Of a stretch of 64,000 nt of DNA, positions 1-8,088 are shown one piece after another. This stretch comes from an uncultured Alphaproteobacteria bacterium (GTDB taxonomy: Bacteria > Pseudomonadota > Alphaproteobacteria > GCA-2731375): assembly GCA_951812805.1 (NCBI GenBank), contig CATOSZ010000003.1, positions 1,752,557 through 1,816,556 of the forward strand. Reading direction: 5' to 3'. A model generated the notes under the pieces. The model saw nothing but the letters and a program-made list of their open reading frames with translations. It made no database searches and had not been told where the DNA came from. Made by a program: the position numbers and the translations under genes. Position 1 is the stretch's first letter. Each line of letters begins with the position of its first letter.

Positions 1-1
1 C

Positions 2-982
2 GCCCGCACGCCCGGCGGCAGCAGTGGCGGCGCCGGCGCTGCCGGGGCCGCGGGCTACGGGGCGCTGCACGTCGGTACGGATGGCGGCGGTTCGACCCGG
101 ATTCCGGCGGCGGCCTGCGGCCTCGTCGGCTTCAAGGCAAGCCTCGGGCGGGTGCCGCACGACCAGGCCCCCGACAGCTTCGCCAATCTCTCCTATATCG
201 GACCGATGACCCGGACCGTGGCGGACGCGGCGGCGATGATGGACGTCATCGCCGGGCCCGATCCGCGCGATGTCCACTCGCTCGGCCATGGCCCATGCGA
301 TTTCGCCGCCGCCGCACGCGCCGAGGGCGACCTTGCCGGATTGCGCATCGGCTGGCGCCTGCACCTGGGCAACGAATTGATAGAGGCCGAGACCGAGCGG
401 CTGTTCACCGCGGCGCTGAACGCCTTCGCCGCGTGTGGCGCCATGTTGACGGCGCACGAGGATCCCTTCGCGGGGAGCCTGGCGACCTGGGCGCCGCTTA
501 CCTTCAGCGCCTGGGCCGCACGGTTCGGTGACCTCGCCGACCGCCTCGGCAACCAGATGACCCCCTCGCTCGCCGGTTGGATCGCCGAGGGACGCGGGGC
601 GAGCGCCGTCGACGTCCAACGTGCGATGCAGGCCCGCACCGCGACCTTTCGCCAGGTGCAATCCTGGTTCGACGACATCGATCTGCTGGTGACGCCGACG
701 CTGTCGCGCCCGGCCCTCGACATCGACCACGATGTCCACGATCCGGTGCTGATCGACGGCGTGCCGGCGGGCGGGATCCGCGAGGCCTGGTATCCCTATA
801 CCCACCCCTTCAACATGACGGGTCACCCGGCGATCACGTTGCCTTGCGGCTGGACCGCCGACGGCCTGCCCGTGGGCTTGCAAATCGTCGGTCCCTGGGG
901 TGGCGACGCGGCCGTGTTTCGTGCCGCCGCCCACTTCGAGGCCGCCCGCCCCTGGGCCGCACGCTGGCCGGATCTGGATTGA
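2..982 (+). CDS. Amidase (amidase-signature family), 5' end missing
   Basis: Hydrolyses amide bonds through a Ser-cisSer-Lys triad, as known for the amidase-signature (GatA/AtzF-like) family. The frame is open from base 2, so the N-terminal part with the catalytic Lys lies outside the window. About 326 residues are visible. The first residues give the signature directly: GGSSGG (cis-Ser) followed by GTDGGGSTRIPA with the nucleophilic Ser in GGGSTR. Near the C terminus FNMTGHPAITLPCG and GLPVGLQIVG match the usual amidase tail. An internal ATG at 152 would cut into the catalytic core and is not the start. The substrate cannot be told from the sequence. Confidence 0.9.
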   Translation, partial: ARTPGGSSGGAGAAGAAGYGALHVGTDGGGSTRIPAAACGLVGFKASLGRVPHDQAPDSFANLSYIGPMTRTVADAAAMMDVIAGPDPRDVHSLGHGPCDFAAAARAEGDLAGLRIGWRLHLGNELIEAETERLFTAALNAFAACGAMLTAHEDPFAGSLATWAPLTFSAWAARFGDLADRLGNQMTPSLAGWIAEGRGASAVDVQRAMQARTATFRQVQSWFDDIDLLVTPTLSRPALDIDHDVHDPVLIDGVPAGGIREAWYPYTHPFNMTGHPAITLPCGWTADGLPVGLQIVGPWGGDAAVFRAAAHFEAARPWAARWPDLD

Positions 983-989
983 AGGCGGG

Positions 990-1769
990 TTAGAGGGTCG
1001 CGTTCTCCGCTTCGGGATCCTCCGGCAGGCTGCCTTCGGCGACTTCCTGCATATTGGTGATGACGCGCAGCAGCGGCATCTCGATGTCGTAGCCGTAGAT
1101 CGTGAACACGGTCCCGTCGAAGGGATGCATCAGGCGGCGGAAGGCACGGTAGAGATAGGGCTGGCCCGAGGCGATGGTGGATGGATTGTGCAGGTGCAGG
1201 TCGATGTAGCTCGAGCGCAGCAGGCTGGTGCGCCGACGCTGGATGAAGTTCACGTGCTTGAAGGCGTCCCACGGGATGACCTGGCGGCCGAAGCGGAAGT
1301 AGCGCAGGCCCTTCGCATCGAAATGCAGCTGCGGGCCGCGCCAAAGAATGCCGTCGAGACCGAAAAAGGTGATCCAGGAGCCGATCGCCAGCATGAACAG
1401 GTCGATGTTGTGCCGCCCGATCCCCTCGTCGAGGAAGCGATTGAAATCCTCGATCGCCTTGCTTTGAGTGAGGCCGTCTTCCAGCGGCCGTGCGCCTTCG
1501 CCCCACAGCAGGTCGCGGCCCGCGAGGGCGATGATGGTCAGGCCGATGACGGCGATCGCCGTCTGGAAAAGCCGTCGGCCCCTGTAGCTGTAGGCGCTCG
1601 GCGCCTCTTCTACTTCCGGGGTGTCTTCTTCTCCAGTGTCTTCGTCCCGAGTGTCCTCTTCCCGAGTGTCTTCTTCCCGGGCGTCCTCTTGCCCGGCATC
1701 GTCGTCCCGCGTCGTCGGCTCCCGCTCGCTCTCGCCGTCGTCCCCGCTCGCCGGTCCCCCCTCGCGCAT
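990..1769 (-). CDS. Hypothetical membrane protein with acidic repeat N terminus
   Basis: Unrecognised protein of 259 residues. The first 55 or so residues are very acidic and include a pentapeptide repeat (variants of REEDT) encoded by six 15-bp tandem repeats at 1621-1710. Two likely membrane segments follow, near residues 68-88 and 118-140, then a soluble region containing RGPQLHFDAKGLRYFRFGRQVIPW, which resembles a PH-like fold seen in some membrane proteins. It starts 7 bp after the stop of the upstream hypothetical gene, so the two are probably co-transcribed. No function is assigned. Confidence 0.7.
   Translation of the reverse strand: MREGGPASGDDGESEREPTTRDDDAGQEDAREEDTREEDTRDEDTGEEDTPEVEEAPSAYSYRGRRLFQTAIAVIGLTIIALAGRDLLWGEGARPLEDGLTQSKAIEDFNRFLDEGIGRHNIDLFMLAIGSWITFFGLDGILWRGPQLHFDAKGLRYFRFGRQVIPWDAFKHVNFIQRRRTSLLRSSYIDLHLHNPSTIASGQPYLYRAFRRLMHPFDGTVFTIYGYDIEMPLLRVITNMQEVAEGSLPEDPEAENATL
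1621..1710. repeat. Six tandem 15-bp repeats inside a coding region
   Basis: Six consecutive 15-bp units with consensus GTGTCTTCTTCCCGA on the plus strand (1621, 1636, 1651, 1666, 1681, 1696); the last two are more diverged. Because 15 is a multiple of 3, copy-number change would not shift the reading frame of the overlapping minus-strand gene; it would lengthen or shorten its acidic N-terminal tail. Confidence 0.85.
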
Positions 1770-1776
1770 CGCCGGC

Positions 1777-2493
1777 TCAGTCGCTGGTTACGAGTTCCGC
1801 ACGCTGCGGCGCCGCCGGTGGCGTCGCCACGCGGTCTTCACCGCCAATTGCGAGCGCCGCGTCGAGGGCCTGCAAGGCGAGCGGCCAGACCTCGCCCGCC
1901 GGCATCACACGGGTGAGCGCGATGGCCGCGTCCGCGGCGTCGGAGGCATCGACCGCCCGGCCGATGTGCGGCGCGCGGGCGGCACCCGCCTGGTGTGCCG
2001 CATAGGCCGCGCGGGCCGCGTGCATCGAGCAGGCCCGGCCCGTGTTGACCGAGCGGCTGCGTGCCGGGGAGGAGCCGATCGCCCCATAGGCGGCATAGGC
2101 CGCGTCGGACGCCCGATCGAGCCGCTTGTCCATCGCCCGGAACCGTTTGGCCAGATCCGGCAGCAGGCAGGCCTCGAGCGCCAATGGCAGGAAGACGTTG
2201 ACCGCCCGCCAGGCCAGCAGTTCGGCCCGCTCGACCTCGTGCCCGTCGCGACTCTCGATCAGCAATGGCAGATAGGGTTTCAGCTGCTGGCGCCACTCGT
2301 CCGTCATGGCGTCGTTCAGGCGAATGGTGAAGCCGGTGACCACCGGACAGGCGCAGTCGGGATGGTCGGAATGATCCTCGCCCGCGAGATAGGCGACCAC
2401 CTCCATGGCGCAGAGCCCGTCGTCGCGCCCATCATGCCCGCCGTAGGCGAGCTTCACCTTGTCGAACAGTCGTTGCCGCGCCAGATCGAACAT
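1777..2493 (-). CDS. Conserved hypothetical protein (CAMEVVAY motif)
   Basis: 238 residues, function unknown. The N-terminal half carries CAMEVVAYLAGEDHSDHP followed by a Cys-rich CACPVVTGF stretch. This arrangement recurs in hypothetical proteins of actinobacteria and phages, in my recollection as CxMEAVAYVAGE(x)WSDHP. The C-terminal half is Ala-rich and helical. A GGAGG ribosome site lies 8 bases before the ATG at 2493. It is transcribed with the downstream membrane protein (7-bp gap) and perhaps from the monooxygenase gene 69 bp upstream. Confidence 0.7.
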   Translation of the reverse strand: MFDLARQRLFDKVKLAYGGHDGRDDGLCAMEVVAYLAGEDHSDHPDCACPVVTGFTIRLNDAMTDEWRQQLKPYLPLLIESRDGHEVERAELLAWRAVNVFLPLALEACLLPDLAKRFRAMDKRLDRASDAAYAAYGAIGSSPARSRSVNTGRACSMHAARAAYAAHQAGAARAPHIGRAVDASDAADAAIALTRVMPAGEVWPLALQALDAALAIGGEDRVATPPAAPQRAELVTSD

Positions 2494-2562
2494 GTCCCAT
2501 CCTCCGCTTCGTCTTTCGGATAGAGGAAGTGTACCCGATCCGCCGCCGCGCCGGAACCAATT

Positions 2563-4176
2563 CTATGTGAGGTGGAAACCCTCGTAGCCGTTCGCGGCGA
2601 CGGCGTCGCATTTCTCCCGGTAGCGCGGCGCGCCGCCGCCATAGGCGAGGAAGACCTTCTTGTCCTTGCCGGCGATGTTGGAGTTGATGCCGGTCATCCA
2701 GGAGCTGGTCTTGGCGATCAAGAGCCGGCTGGAGATGTCGAAGACATGCTCGGTCCAGGCCGTCTCCGCGTCCGGTGCGGCCTCAATGCGGGTAATGCCG
2801 GCCTCGAGCATATGGCGCATCAGGTCGGTTACCCAGTCGACGTTCTGTTCGATGCAGCGCGGGATGTTGCAGAAGGTCGCCGCGTTGTGCGGGCCGACCA
2901 GGGTCAGCATGTTGGGGAACCCGGCGATCTGCAGCCCGAGGTAGGTGCGCGGCCCCTCCGCCCAGGTATCCCGCAGCCGGACCCCGTCGCGGCCCCGGAT
3001 GTCGATGCGGTCGAAGGATCCGGTGATGGCGTCGAAGCCGGTCGCATAGATGATCATGTCGAAATCGCGGGTCTGGTCGCTGGTCTCGATGCCGTCCTCG
3101 GTGATGCGGCGGATCGGGGTCTCGTTGATGTCGACCAGCTCGACATTCGCCTGATTGTAGACCTCGTAATAGCCGCTCTCCAGCGGGATGCGGCGGGTGC
3201 CGAAGCCATGGTTCGTCGGGATCAGCTTTTCGGCGACCGCCGGGTCTTTCACCCGTTCGCGGATCTTGCGGGTGGCGAATTCGGTCATGGTGGCGTTCGC
3301 CGCCTCGTCGACCAGCACGTCGCGGAAATTCCCCATCCAGATGCCGAAGCCGGGCGCGTTGTAGAGCGCTTCGTAAAAGGCTTCGCGTTCCTCGGCCGAA
3401 ACGTCCAGGGCCTTGCGCGGATCGGCGTCGTGGATGAAGCAGCCGAAGGAATTGCGGCACTTCTCGAAGATCGCCGGATAGTCCGCCTTGATCCGCGCCT
3501 GTTCTTCCGCCGTGATCTCGGAATTGCGCAGTGGCGCGCACCAGTTGGGGGTGCGCTGGAAGACGGTCAGATGGCCGACGGTCTTGGCGATTTCGGTGAT
3601 CGCCTGCACGGCGGTGGCACCGGTGCCGATCACCGCGACGCGCTTGTTCTCGAAGCCGACCGGCTCGTGCGGCCAGGTGCCGGTGTGATAGGCCTCGCCC
3701 CGAAACGCCTCGACGCCGGGGATTTTTGGCATCATCGGCGCCGACAGCGGGCCGAGTGCCGTGATCAAAAAGCGCGAGCGGGTGCGCCGGGCGTCGACGA
3801 AGCGGACCTCCCACTCGCCGGCCTCGTCGTCCCAATGGGCCGCTTCGGCGCGCGCTTCGAAGGTGATGTCACGCCGCAGGTCAAGCCGGTCGGCGACGAA
3901 GTTGCAGTATTTCAGGGTCTCGGGTTGCGGCGAGAAATGTTCCCGCCATTCCCATTCCTCCAGCAGCGCCTCGGAGAAGGAAAAGCCGTAGGTCCAGCTT
4001 TCGGAATCGAAGCGCGCACCCGGATAGCGGTTCCAATACCAGGTGCCGCCGACGCCGGTGCCGGCCTCGAAGACCCGGACCGAGAGATCCAACGCGCGCA
4101 GCCGGTGCAGCTGATACATGCCCGAAAGCCCCGCGCCGATGATCACCACGTCATAGCGTTCGATGTCGCCCGTCAT
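2563..4176 (-). CDS. Flavin-containing Baeyer-Villiger-type monooxygenase
   Basis: FAD/NADPH-dependent monooxygenase, 537 residues, expected to insert oxygen next to a ketone (cyclohexanone or phenylacetone monooxygenase class). Direct signs are the N-terminal FAD site VVIIGAGLSG (residues about 10-19), FEAGTGVGGTWYWNRYPGARFD, the class fingerprint FRGEAYHTGTWP (FxGxxxHxxxWP) and the second nucleotide site VAVIGTGATAVQ. The start at 4176 was chosen because GDIERYDVVIIGAG begins there after a purine-rich GGGAGAG; the open frame continues upstream into the insertion sequence without meaning. The IS481 element begins 89 bp upstream of the start codon, so the native promoter may have been affected. 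The true substrate is unknown. Confidence 0.9.
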   Translation of the reverse strand: MTGDIERYDVVIIGAGLSGMYQLHRLRALDLSVRVFEAGTGVGGTWYWNRYPGARFDSESWTYGFSFSEALLEEWEWREHFSPQPETLKYCNFVADRLDLRRDITFEARAEAAHWDDEAGEWEVRFVDARRTRSRFLITALGPLSAPMMPKIPGVEAFRGEAYHTGTWPHEPVGFENKRVAVIGTGATAVQAITEIAKTVGHLTVFQRTPNWCAPLRNSEITAEEQARIKADYPAIFEKCRNSFGCFIHDADPRKALDVSAEEREAFYEALYNAPGFGIWMGNFRDVLVDEAANATMTEFATRKIRERVKDPAVAEKLIPTNHGFGTRRIPLESGYYEVYNQANVELVDINETPIRRITEDGIETSDQTRDFDMIIYATGFDAITGSFDRIDIRGRDGVRLRDTWAEGPRTYLGLQIAGFPNMLTLVGPHNAATFCNIPRCIEQNVDWVTDLMRHMLEAGITRIEAAPDAETAWTEHVFDISSRLLIAKTSSWMTGINSNIAGKDKKVFLAYGGGAPRYREKCDAVAANGYEGFHLT

Positions 4177-4260
4177 TGCTTTGCTCTCTCCCTCGCCTGA
4201 CGATGCCAGGATACCAGTTCCCCACCGCCCGGTGGCGACCCGCGACCACCGGCCGCAGGT

Positions 4261-4265
4261 CGCAA
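4261..4265. repeat. Target site duplication of the IS481 element, left copy
   Basis: CGCAA immediately outside the left terminal repeat; the same five bases occur at 5384-5388 directly outside the right terminal repeat. Confidence 0.85.
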
Positions 4266-4363
4266 TGACTAGGTTCAGATAGATGTGAGACGCGCCTCTG
4301 GCGGCAGAGGCGGGGATCTCCGAAGCTGTGAGTTGCGAGACCAACAGCTTGAAGGAGATCCCC

Positions 4364-5371
4364 ATGCAGGTTTTTGGCCTGCCCCGACATGTTATCAGGG
4401 GTTGGAGGACGGCGTCGCGTCTGAACGCGGAGCCCGACACTAAATGCGTAGCGTTCAGACGCGACGCCGTCCGGCGTTGGCATCGGGCCCGGCGTGACGG
4501 CTTGACGGCCGAGGCGGCGGCCCAGGCGGTGGGCGTGCCGCGTAGCACGCTCTATCGCTGGGACGAGCGGTTGGAGCCGCGCTCGCGCGCGCCTCGCCGC
4601 CGTCGTCGCCGAGAGTGGTCGAGTGCGGTGCTGCGTCGGCTTGAACGGCTGCGCCGCGACTTCCCGATGTGGGGCAAGGCCAAGCTCGGACCGCTGCTGC
4701 GCCGAGAGGGCTTCACCTTGTCGGACAGCACCGTTGGTCGCATGCTCGCCCATCTGGTCGCGCGCGGCGTCGTTGTGCCGGTGCCCGTGGCGCGACGACG
4801 CGCCAAGGGCAAGAGAGCCAAGCGCCCACACGCCAAGCGTTTGCCGAAGGGGATGAAGGCAACGGCCCCCGGCGATCTGGTCCAGCTCGACACCTTGAGC
4901 ATCACGCCGGCCGGCGAGCGCACGGTCAAGCAGTTCACCGCCTACGATCCCGTCAGCCGCTTCACCTGTGCCAAGGCCTTCCGCAGAGCGACCGCCAGGA
5001 ACGCCGAGAGCTTCCTCGACAAACTCGTGGCCGACCTGCCCTTCCCCGTGAAGGCCATCCAGGTCGACGGTGGATCCGAGTTCATGGCCGAGTTCGAGGC
5101 CGCCTGCGAGAGCCGAAAGATCCCCGTCTATGTCTTGCCGCCGAGGACGCCGCAGCTCAATGGCGGCGTCGAGCGAGCCAACGGCGCATGGCGCTACGAG
5201 TTCTACGCCTGCCATGACATCGAGGACCAGCTCGACAAACTAAACCCACAGATCGACAAGTTCGCCAACATCTACAACACCTTCAGGCCTCATGGAGCCT
5301 TGAAAGGCAAAACCCCCGAGGAGTACCTTCGACAGATCACAGCCAAGAAGACCTCGTCGTCTCATATGTAG
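4364..5371 (+). CDS. IS481-family transposase (DDE integrase core)
   Basis: 335 residues; cuts and joins the element's ends. An N-terminal helix-turn-helix ([21 protein letters not shown]) is followed by an rve integrase core. The acidic triad is visible as Asp in LVQLDTL, Asp in IQVDGGSEF and Glu in [10 protein letters not shown]. The ATG at 4364 was preferred over a GTG at 4328 because AAGGAG stands 6 bases before it. The stop codon lies inside the right terminal repeat. Codons near the start coincide with a perfect 22-bp inverted repeat (4407-4472), described separately. The gene is open throughout and the element may be active. Confidence 0.9.
   Translation: MQVFGLPRHVIRGWRTASRLNAEPDTKCVAFRRDAVRRWHRARRDGLTAEAAAQAVGVPRSTLYRWDERLEPRSRAPRRRRRREWSSAVLRRLERLRRDFPMWGKAKLGPLLRREGFTLSDSTVGRMLAHLVARGVVVPVPVARRRAKGKRAKRPHAKRLPKGMKATAPGDLVQLDTLSITPAGERTVKQFTAYDPVSRFTCAKAFRRATARNAESFLDKLVADLPFPVKAIQVDGGSEFMAEFEAACESRKIPVYVLPPRTPQLNGGVERANGAWRYEFYACHDIEDQLDKLNPQIDKFANIYNTFRPHGALKGKTPEEYLRQITAKKTSSSHM
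4407..4472. repeat. 22-bp perfect inverted repeat within the transposase ORF
   Basis: Arms 4407-4428 (GGACGGCGTCGCGTCTGAACGC) written here only as its first part GGACGGCGTCGCG, and 4451-4472, its exact reverse complement, separated by 22 bases. The structure is in frame within the transposase (residues RTASRLNA to FRRDAV) and begins 43 bases after the start codon, so the mRNA can form a very stable hairpin there. Confidence 0.85.
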
Positions 5372-5383
5372 TGAACCTGGACA

Positions 5384-5388
5384 CGCAA
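5384..5388. repeat. Target site duplication of the IS481 element, right copy
   Basis: CGCAA, identical to 4261-4265. It is followed directly by the TTGACA box of the rpmJ promoter at 5389. Confidence 0.85.
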
Positions 5389-5417
5389 TTGACAGGTCCC
5401 GGCCCGCCGCCTATGTT
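5389..5417 (+). promoter_or_regulatory. Sigma-70-type promoter of rpmJ
   Basis: TTGACA (5389-5394), 17-base spacer, TATGTT (5412-5417), 34 bases before the rpmJ start codon. The -35 box begins one base after the IS481 target duplication. Confidence 0.7.
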
Positions 5418-5451
5418 CCGCGCGCTTTCCCGCTTGCCGGAGTTCGGTTCG

Positions 5452-5577
5452 ATGAAAATCGCCAGTTCGCTCAAGACCCTGAAGAGCCGCCATCGCGACT
5501 GCCGCGTCGTGCGCCGTAAGGGCCGCGTTTATGTGATCTGCAAGACCAACCGGCGTTTCAAGGCGCGCCAGCGCTAG
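5452..5577 (+). CDS. rpmJ: 50S ribosomal protein L36
   Basis: 41-residue, very basic large-subunit protein. The sequence has the alphaproteobacterial form [10 protein letters not shown]-like ([20 protein letters not shown]) ending [10 protein letters not shown]. It lacks the four zinc ligands of the 37-38 residue form and has an insertion, so it is the zinc-free type. Start at 5452 because the recognisable protein begins there; the longer frame upstream runs into promoter DNA. A strong terminator follows. Confidence 0.95.
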   Translation: MKIASSLKTLKSRHRDCRVVRRKGRVYVICKTNRRFKARQR

Positions 5578-5601
5578 AAACCCGCGTCGATCCTGCTTTG
5601 G

Positions 5602-5626
5602 GGCCGCGTCCCAGGACGCGGCCTTT
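5602..5626 (+). terminator. Rho-independent terminator after rpmJ
   Basis: Perfect 10-bp stem GGCCGCGTCC/GGACGCGGCC (5602-5611 and 5614-5623) with a 2-base loop as drawn, followed by TTT. Confidence 0.75.
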
Positions 5627-5646
5627 GGCGTTTCTAGCCCGCTTTC

Positions 5647-6624
5647 TCAGCCGCCGAGTTCGTCCTCGATGTGGGCCTCGATGATCTCGTCGATGCTGTT
5701 GTCCGCCTTGAAACCGAGCGCCTCGGCGCGGGCCGAATGGCTCGCCTTCGGCCAACCGTCGACGATGGCCTGGATGGCCGGATCGCCTTCCCAGGTGACC
5801 TGGCCGCGGTGGCGGTTGCCGGCGACCCGGGCCATGGCCTCGACCGCCTCGCCCATCGTCACCTTGATGCCGGTCAGCAGCAGGCGGCGGTTGTCGCCGA
5901 GCGCACCGGCGTCCAGCTCGTGCATGTGGTGGAAGGCCGCGACCACGCCGCGCGGCGAAAGCAGCGCCATCGCACTTTCCGGCGTTACCGGGCAGGCGAA
6001 ATCGATGCCCGAAAGCGGCTCGCGCAGGATCGACGAGGCGAAGCCCGAGGCCGCCTTGTTCGGCTTGCCCGGGCGCACGACGATGGTCGGCAGCCGCATC
6101 GCCCGCCCGTCGATGTAGCCCTTGCGGGTGTAGTCCTGGACCAGCAGCTCGCCCATCACCTTCTGCGCGCCGTAGGAGGTTTCGGGGTGCAGCGGCGTTT
6201 CGTCGACCACGGTCTCCGGCACGTCGCCGCCATAGACGGCGATCGAGGATGCGAAGAGCACGCGGGGCGCCGTGCCCAGGGCCCGGCAGCGTTCCAGCAC
6301 CGCGCGGGTTCCGTCGAGGTTGACCCGGTAGCCGAGTTCGAAGTCCGCTTCCGCGCCGGCGCTGACCACGGCGGCGAGGTGGATGACGCTCGCCGTCTCG
6401 GGTCCGATGACGCCGGCCAGGGTCTCGGCGTCGAGCAGGTCGCCGGTGACGACGCGAACCCGGGCATCCTCGAACTCGCCCGCGGGCGGGGCGACCTGGT
6501 CGAACAGTACCAACTCCTCGAGATTTGCCGGCCCCGCCGGCCCGGCGACAGTGTCGGCCGCCAGTAGCCGCGCCGCGAGCTTGCGGCCGATGAAGCCGCC
6601 GCCGCCGGTGATGGTGATTTTCAT
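5647..6624 (-). CDS. denD: D-erythronate dehydrogenase-like NAD-dependent epimerase/dehydratase
   Basis: 325-residue short-chain (extended) dehydrogenase. The Rossmann motif ITGGGGFIGRKLA is at the N terminus and the catalytic residues are in SSIAVYGG (Ser) and TSYGAQK (Tyr, Lys). The long conserved block RLPTIVVRPGKPNKAASGFASSILREPL is typical of DenD, which oxidises D-erythronate at C2. The usual partner genes for acid-sugar catabolism (denC/oiaC and a DUF1537 kinase) are not adjacent, so the substrate is inferred from the family only. The ATG at 6624 follows GGAGGGCGAG; a GTG 15 bases upstream overlaps that site. Paired palindromes upstream may be operators. Confidence 0.82.
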   Translation of the reverse strand: MKITITGGGGFIGRKLAARLLAADTVAGPAGPANLEELVLFDQVAPPAGEFEDARVRVVTGDLLDAETLAGVIGPETASVIHLAAVVSAGAEADFELGYRVNLDGTRAVLERCRALGTAPRVLFASSIAVYGGDVPETVVDETPLHPETSYGAQKVMGELLVQDYTRKGYIDGRAMRLPTIVVRPGKPNKAASGFASSILREPLSGIDFACPVTPESAMALLSPRGVVAAFHHMHELDAGALGDNRRLLLTGIKVTMGEAVEAMARVAGNRHRGQVTWEGDPAIQAIVDGWPKASHSARAEALGFKADNSIDEIIEAHIEDELGG

Positions 6625-6711
6625 GAACTCGCCCTCCACGCCTCGGGACCCGGCGGCGGATATAGCATGGGCGGCGCGCGAGGGCCTAGCAGGACGCGGG
6701 GCTGGCGCCGC

Positions 6712-6743
6712 TTAAGAAAGGATATCGCGATATCCTTTCTTAA
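6712..6743. promoter_or_regulatory. 32-bp perfect palindrome, candidate operator
   Basis: Each half reads TTAAGAAAGGATATCG and the two halves are exact reverse complements (centre between 6727 and 6728). It lies in the 191-bp gap between the MFS gene end and the denD start. It could be a regulator-binding site for denD or a bidirectional hairpin; no T-run follows. Confidence 0.6.
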
Positions 6744-6752
6744 CGACCGCCC

Positions 6753-6774
6753 TAAGGAAAGGATCCTTTCCTTA
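6753..6774. promoter_or_regulatory. 22-bp perfect palindrome, second candidate operator
   Basis: Half-site TAAGGAAAGGA, mirrored exactly about 6763/6764. It shares the AAAGGAT core with the 32-bp palindrome 9 bp away, which suggests two sites for one dimeric regulator. Confidence 0.55.
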
Positions 6775-6815
6775 TCGATCTTTCTCCCGTGGGAGAGTTG
6801 TGGCGTCCCTCCCGT

Positions 6816-8033
6816 TCACCCGCTGCTTCGGTCACCGGCGAGATCTTGCGGGGCGAGGCGGGTGAAGGCGAGGCGGCCGGCGAGCATGACAAGCGCGATG
6901 GAGGCGAAGGCGAGGCCCCAGCCCGCGGGTGACATGCCGCCCGCCGCGTCCAGCACCAGCCCCACCACCAGGGGTCCGACGAAGCCGCCGGCGTAGCCGA
7001 ACATGGAATGGATCGCCAGGGTGGCGCCGCGCCGGGCCGGTTCGGCGCTGCCGGCAGCACCCGCGGTCAGGGAGGAGCTGTCGAGCCAGATGACGACGCC
7101 CCACAGCATGACCAGCGCGACCGCGAGGGGATAGCTCAGCGCGCCAAAGAATCCGGTGACGAGGCCGAACAGGACCGAGACCGCCATGGCCAACCGGACG
7201 AGACGCTGCCGGCCGAGGCGGATCGCCGCCTCGTTGCCGAGCACGCTGGCCCCCGTGCCGGCGAGCGCCATGGCCGTGATCACGACGGTCGGCGCCAGCC
7301 AGGGCGAGACGGCGTCTCCGTTGGCCAGCGCCACCCAGGCGAGGAAGGCGACGCCCCAGCCCCGGACCGCGTTCATCTCCCAGGTATGGACGCAATAGGC
7401 CACGGCATAGGCCATGGCGGAGCGGTTGGCGAAGACCGGGCGGAAGTCGAACAGATGTCCCGCCGCCGGGTGCCGCGTGGCCTGTCGCGGCGCGGCGAGT
7501 GCGACCGCCGCCCAGGCCACCACCGCCGCGCCGGCACCGGCGACGAAGGCCGCGCGCCAGCCGAGCCAGGCCTCGAGGCCGCCGGCGACGACGAAACTCG
7601 CAGCTCCAGCGATGCCGATGCTGGCCGCATGGCCCGCCGTTGCCCGGCTCATCAGGCGGCCGGATACCCGGTCGGCCAGCAGCTTCAGCCCGGTCATGTA
7701 GGTGCCGGCCCAGCCGATGCCGCCCAGCAGGCGAAAGGCGAGCGCGCTCCAGAACCCCTCGGCCCAGAGCGCGAAGCCGAGATGCGCCAGCACCGTGCAG
7801 GCGACGCCCAGCAGATAGATCCGCTTGGGATCGACCCGGTCCGTCGCCGTCACCAGCACCGGCACGCTGACGGCATAGGCGGCGTAGAACACGCCGGTCA
7901 GCCAGCCGGCCTCGGCGTTGCTCAAGCTCCAGCGGTCGAGGAATCCTGGCAGCAGGGCCGGCCAGGTATAGGCGCCGATCTGCGCCAGCACCTGTGCCGC
8001 GCAGACCAGCAGAACGAGACGGGCGTTGCTCAT
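6816..8033 (-). CDS. MFS transporter
   Basis: 405-residue permease of the major facilitator superfamily with about twelve hydrophobic segments. The loop after the second segment, VTATDRVDPKRIYLLG, fits the MFS motif A region. It begins at MSNARLVLL (8033); the longer frame upstream overlaps the start region of the divergent GGCT gene. The substrate is unknown; the fold is that of Cyanate/NNP-type single-gene importers or exporters. Its stop lies 41 bp from the palindrome pair. Confidence 0.85.
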   Translation of the reverse strand: MSNARLVLLVCAAQVLAQIGAYTWPALLPGFLDRWSLSNAEAGWLTGVFYAAYAVSVPVLVTATDRVDPKRIYLLGVACTVLAHLGFALWAEGFWSALAFRLLGGIGWAGTYMTGLKLLADRVSGRLMSRATAGHAASIGIAGAASFVVAGGLEAWLGWRAAFVAGAGAAVVAWAAVALAAPRQATRHPAAGHLFDFRPVFANRSAMAYAVAYCVHTWEMNAVRGWGVAFLAWVALANGDAVSPWLAPTVVITAMALAGTGASVLGNEAAIRLGRQRLVRLAMAVSVLFGLVTGFFGALSYPLAVALVMLWGVVIWLDSSSLTAGAAGSAEPARRGATLAIHSMFGYAGGFVGPLVVGLVLDAAGGMSPAGWGLAFASIALVMLAGRLAFTRLAPQDLAGDRSSG

Positions 8034-8088
8034 GGGCCGGGATATTGCCACCTTGTCCGAGCAAACGACACGCGAGAGAAGCCGCGCC

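Larger units (their letters stand above)
4266..5383 (+). mobile_element. IS481-family insertion sequence, about 1118 bp
   Basis: Complete-looking element with one transposase gene. The ends are imperfect inverted repeats: left TGACTAGGTTCA...TGAGACG, right (reverse complement) TGTCCAGGTTCA...TGAGACG. Perfect 5-bp duplications CGCAA flank it. A hairpin with 7-bp arms GCCTCTG/CAGAGGC (4294-4311) lies in the leader between the left end and the gene. The element sits in what was an intergenic region of about 152 bp between the divergent monooxygenase and rpmJ genes. Confidence 0.88.

Noticed and set aside
823-1506. Long open frames antisense or out of frame to the amidase and hypothetical gene region
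   Set aside because: Arg/Pro/Ala-rich translations without domains; typical shadows in GC-rich DNA opposite better-supported genes.
2572-4200. 542-codon open frame antisense to the flavin monooxygenase
   Set aside because: The opposite strand has complete FAD and NADPH motifs; the antisense frame shows no recognisable protein.
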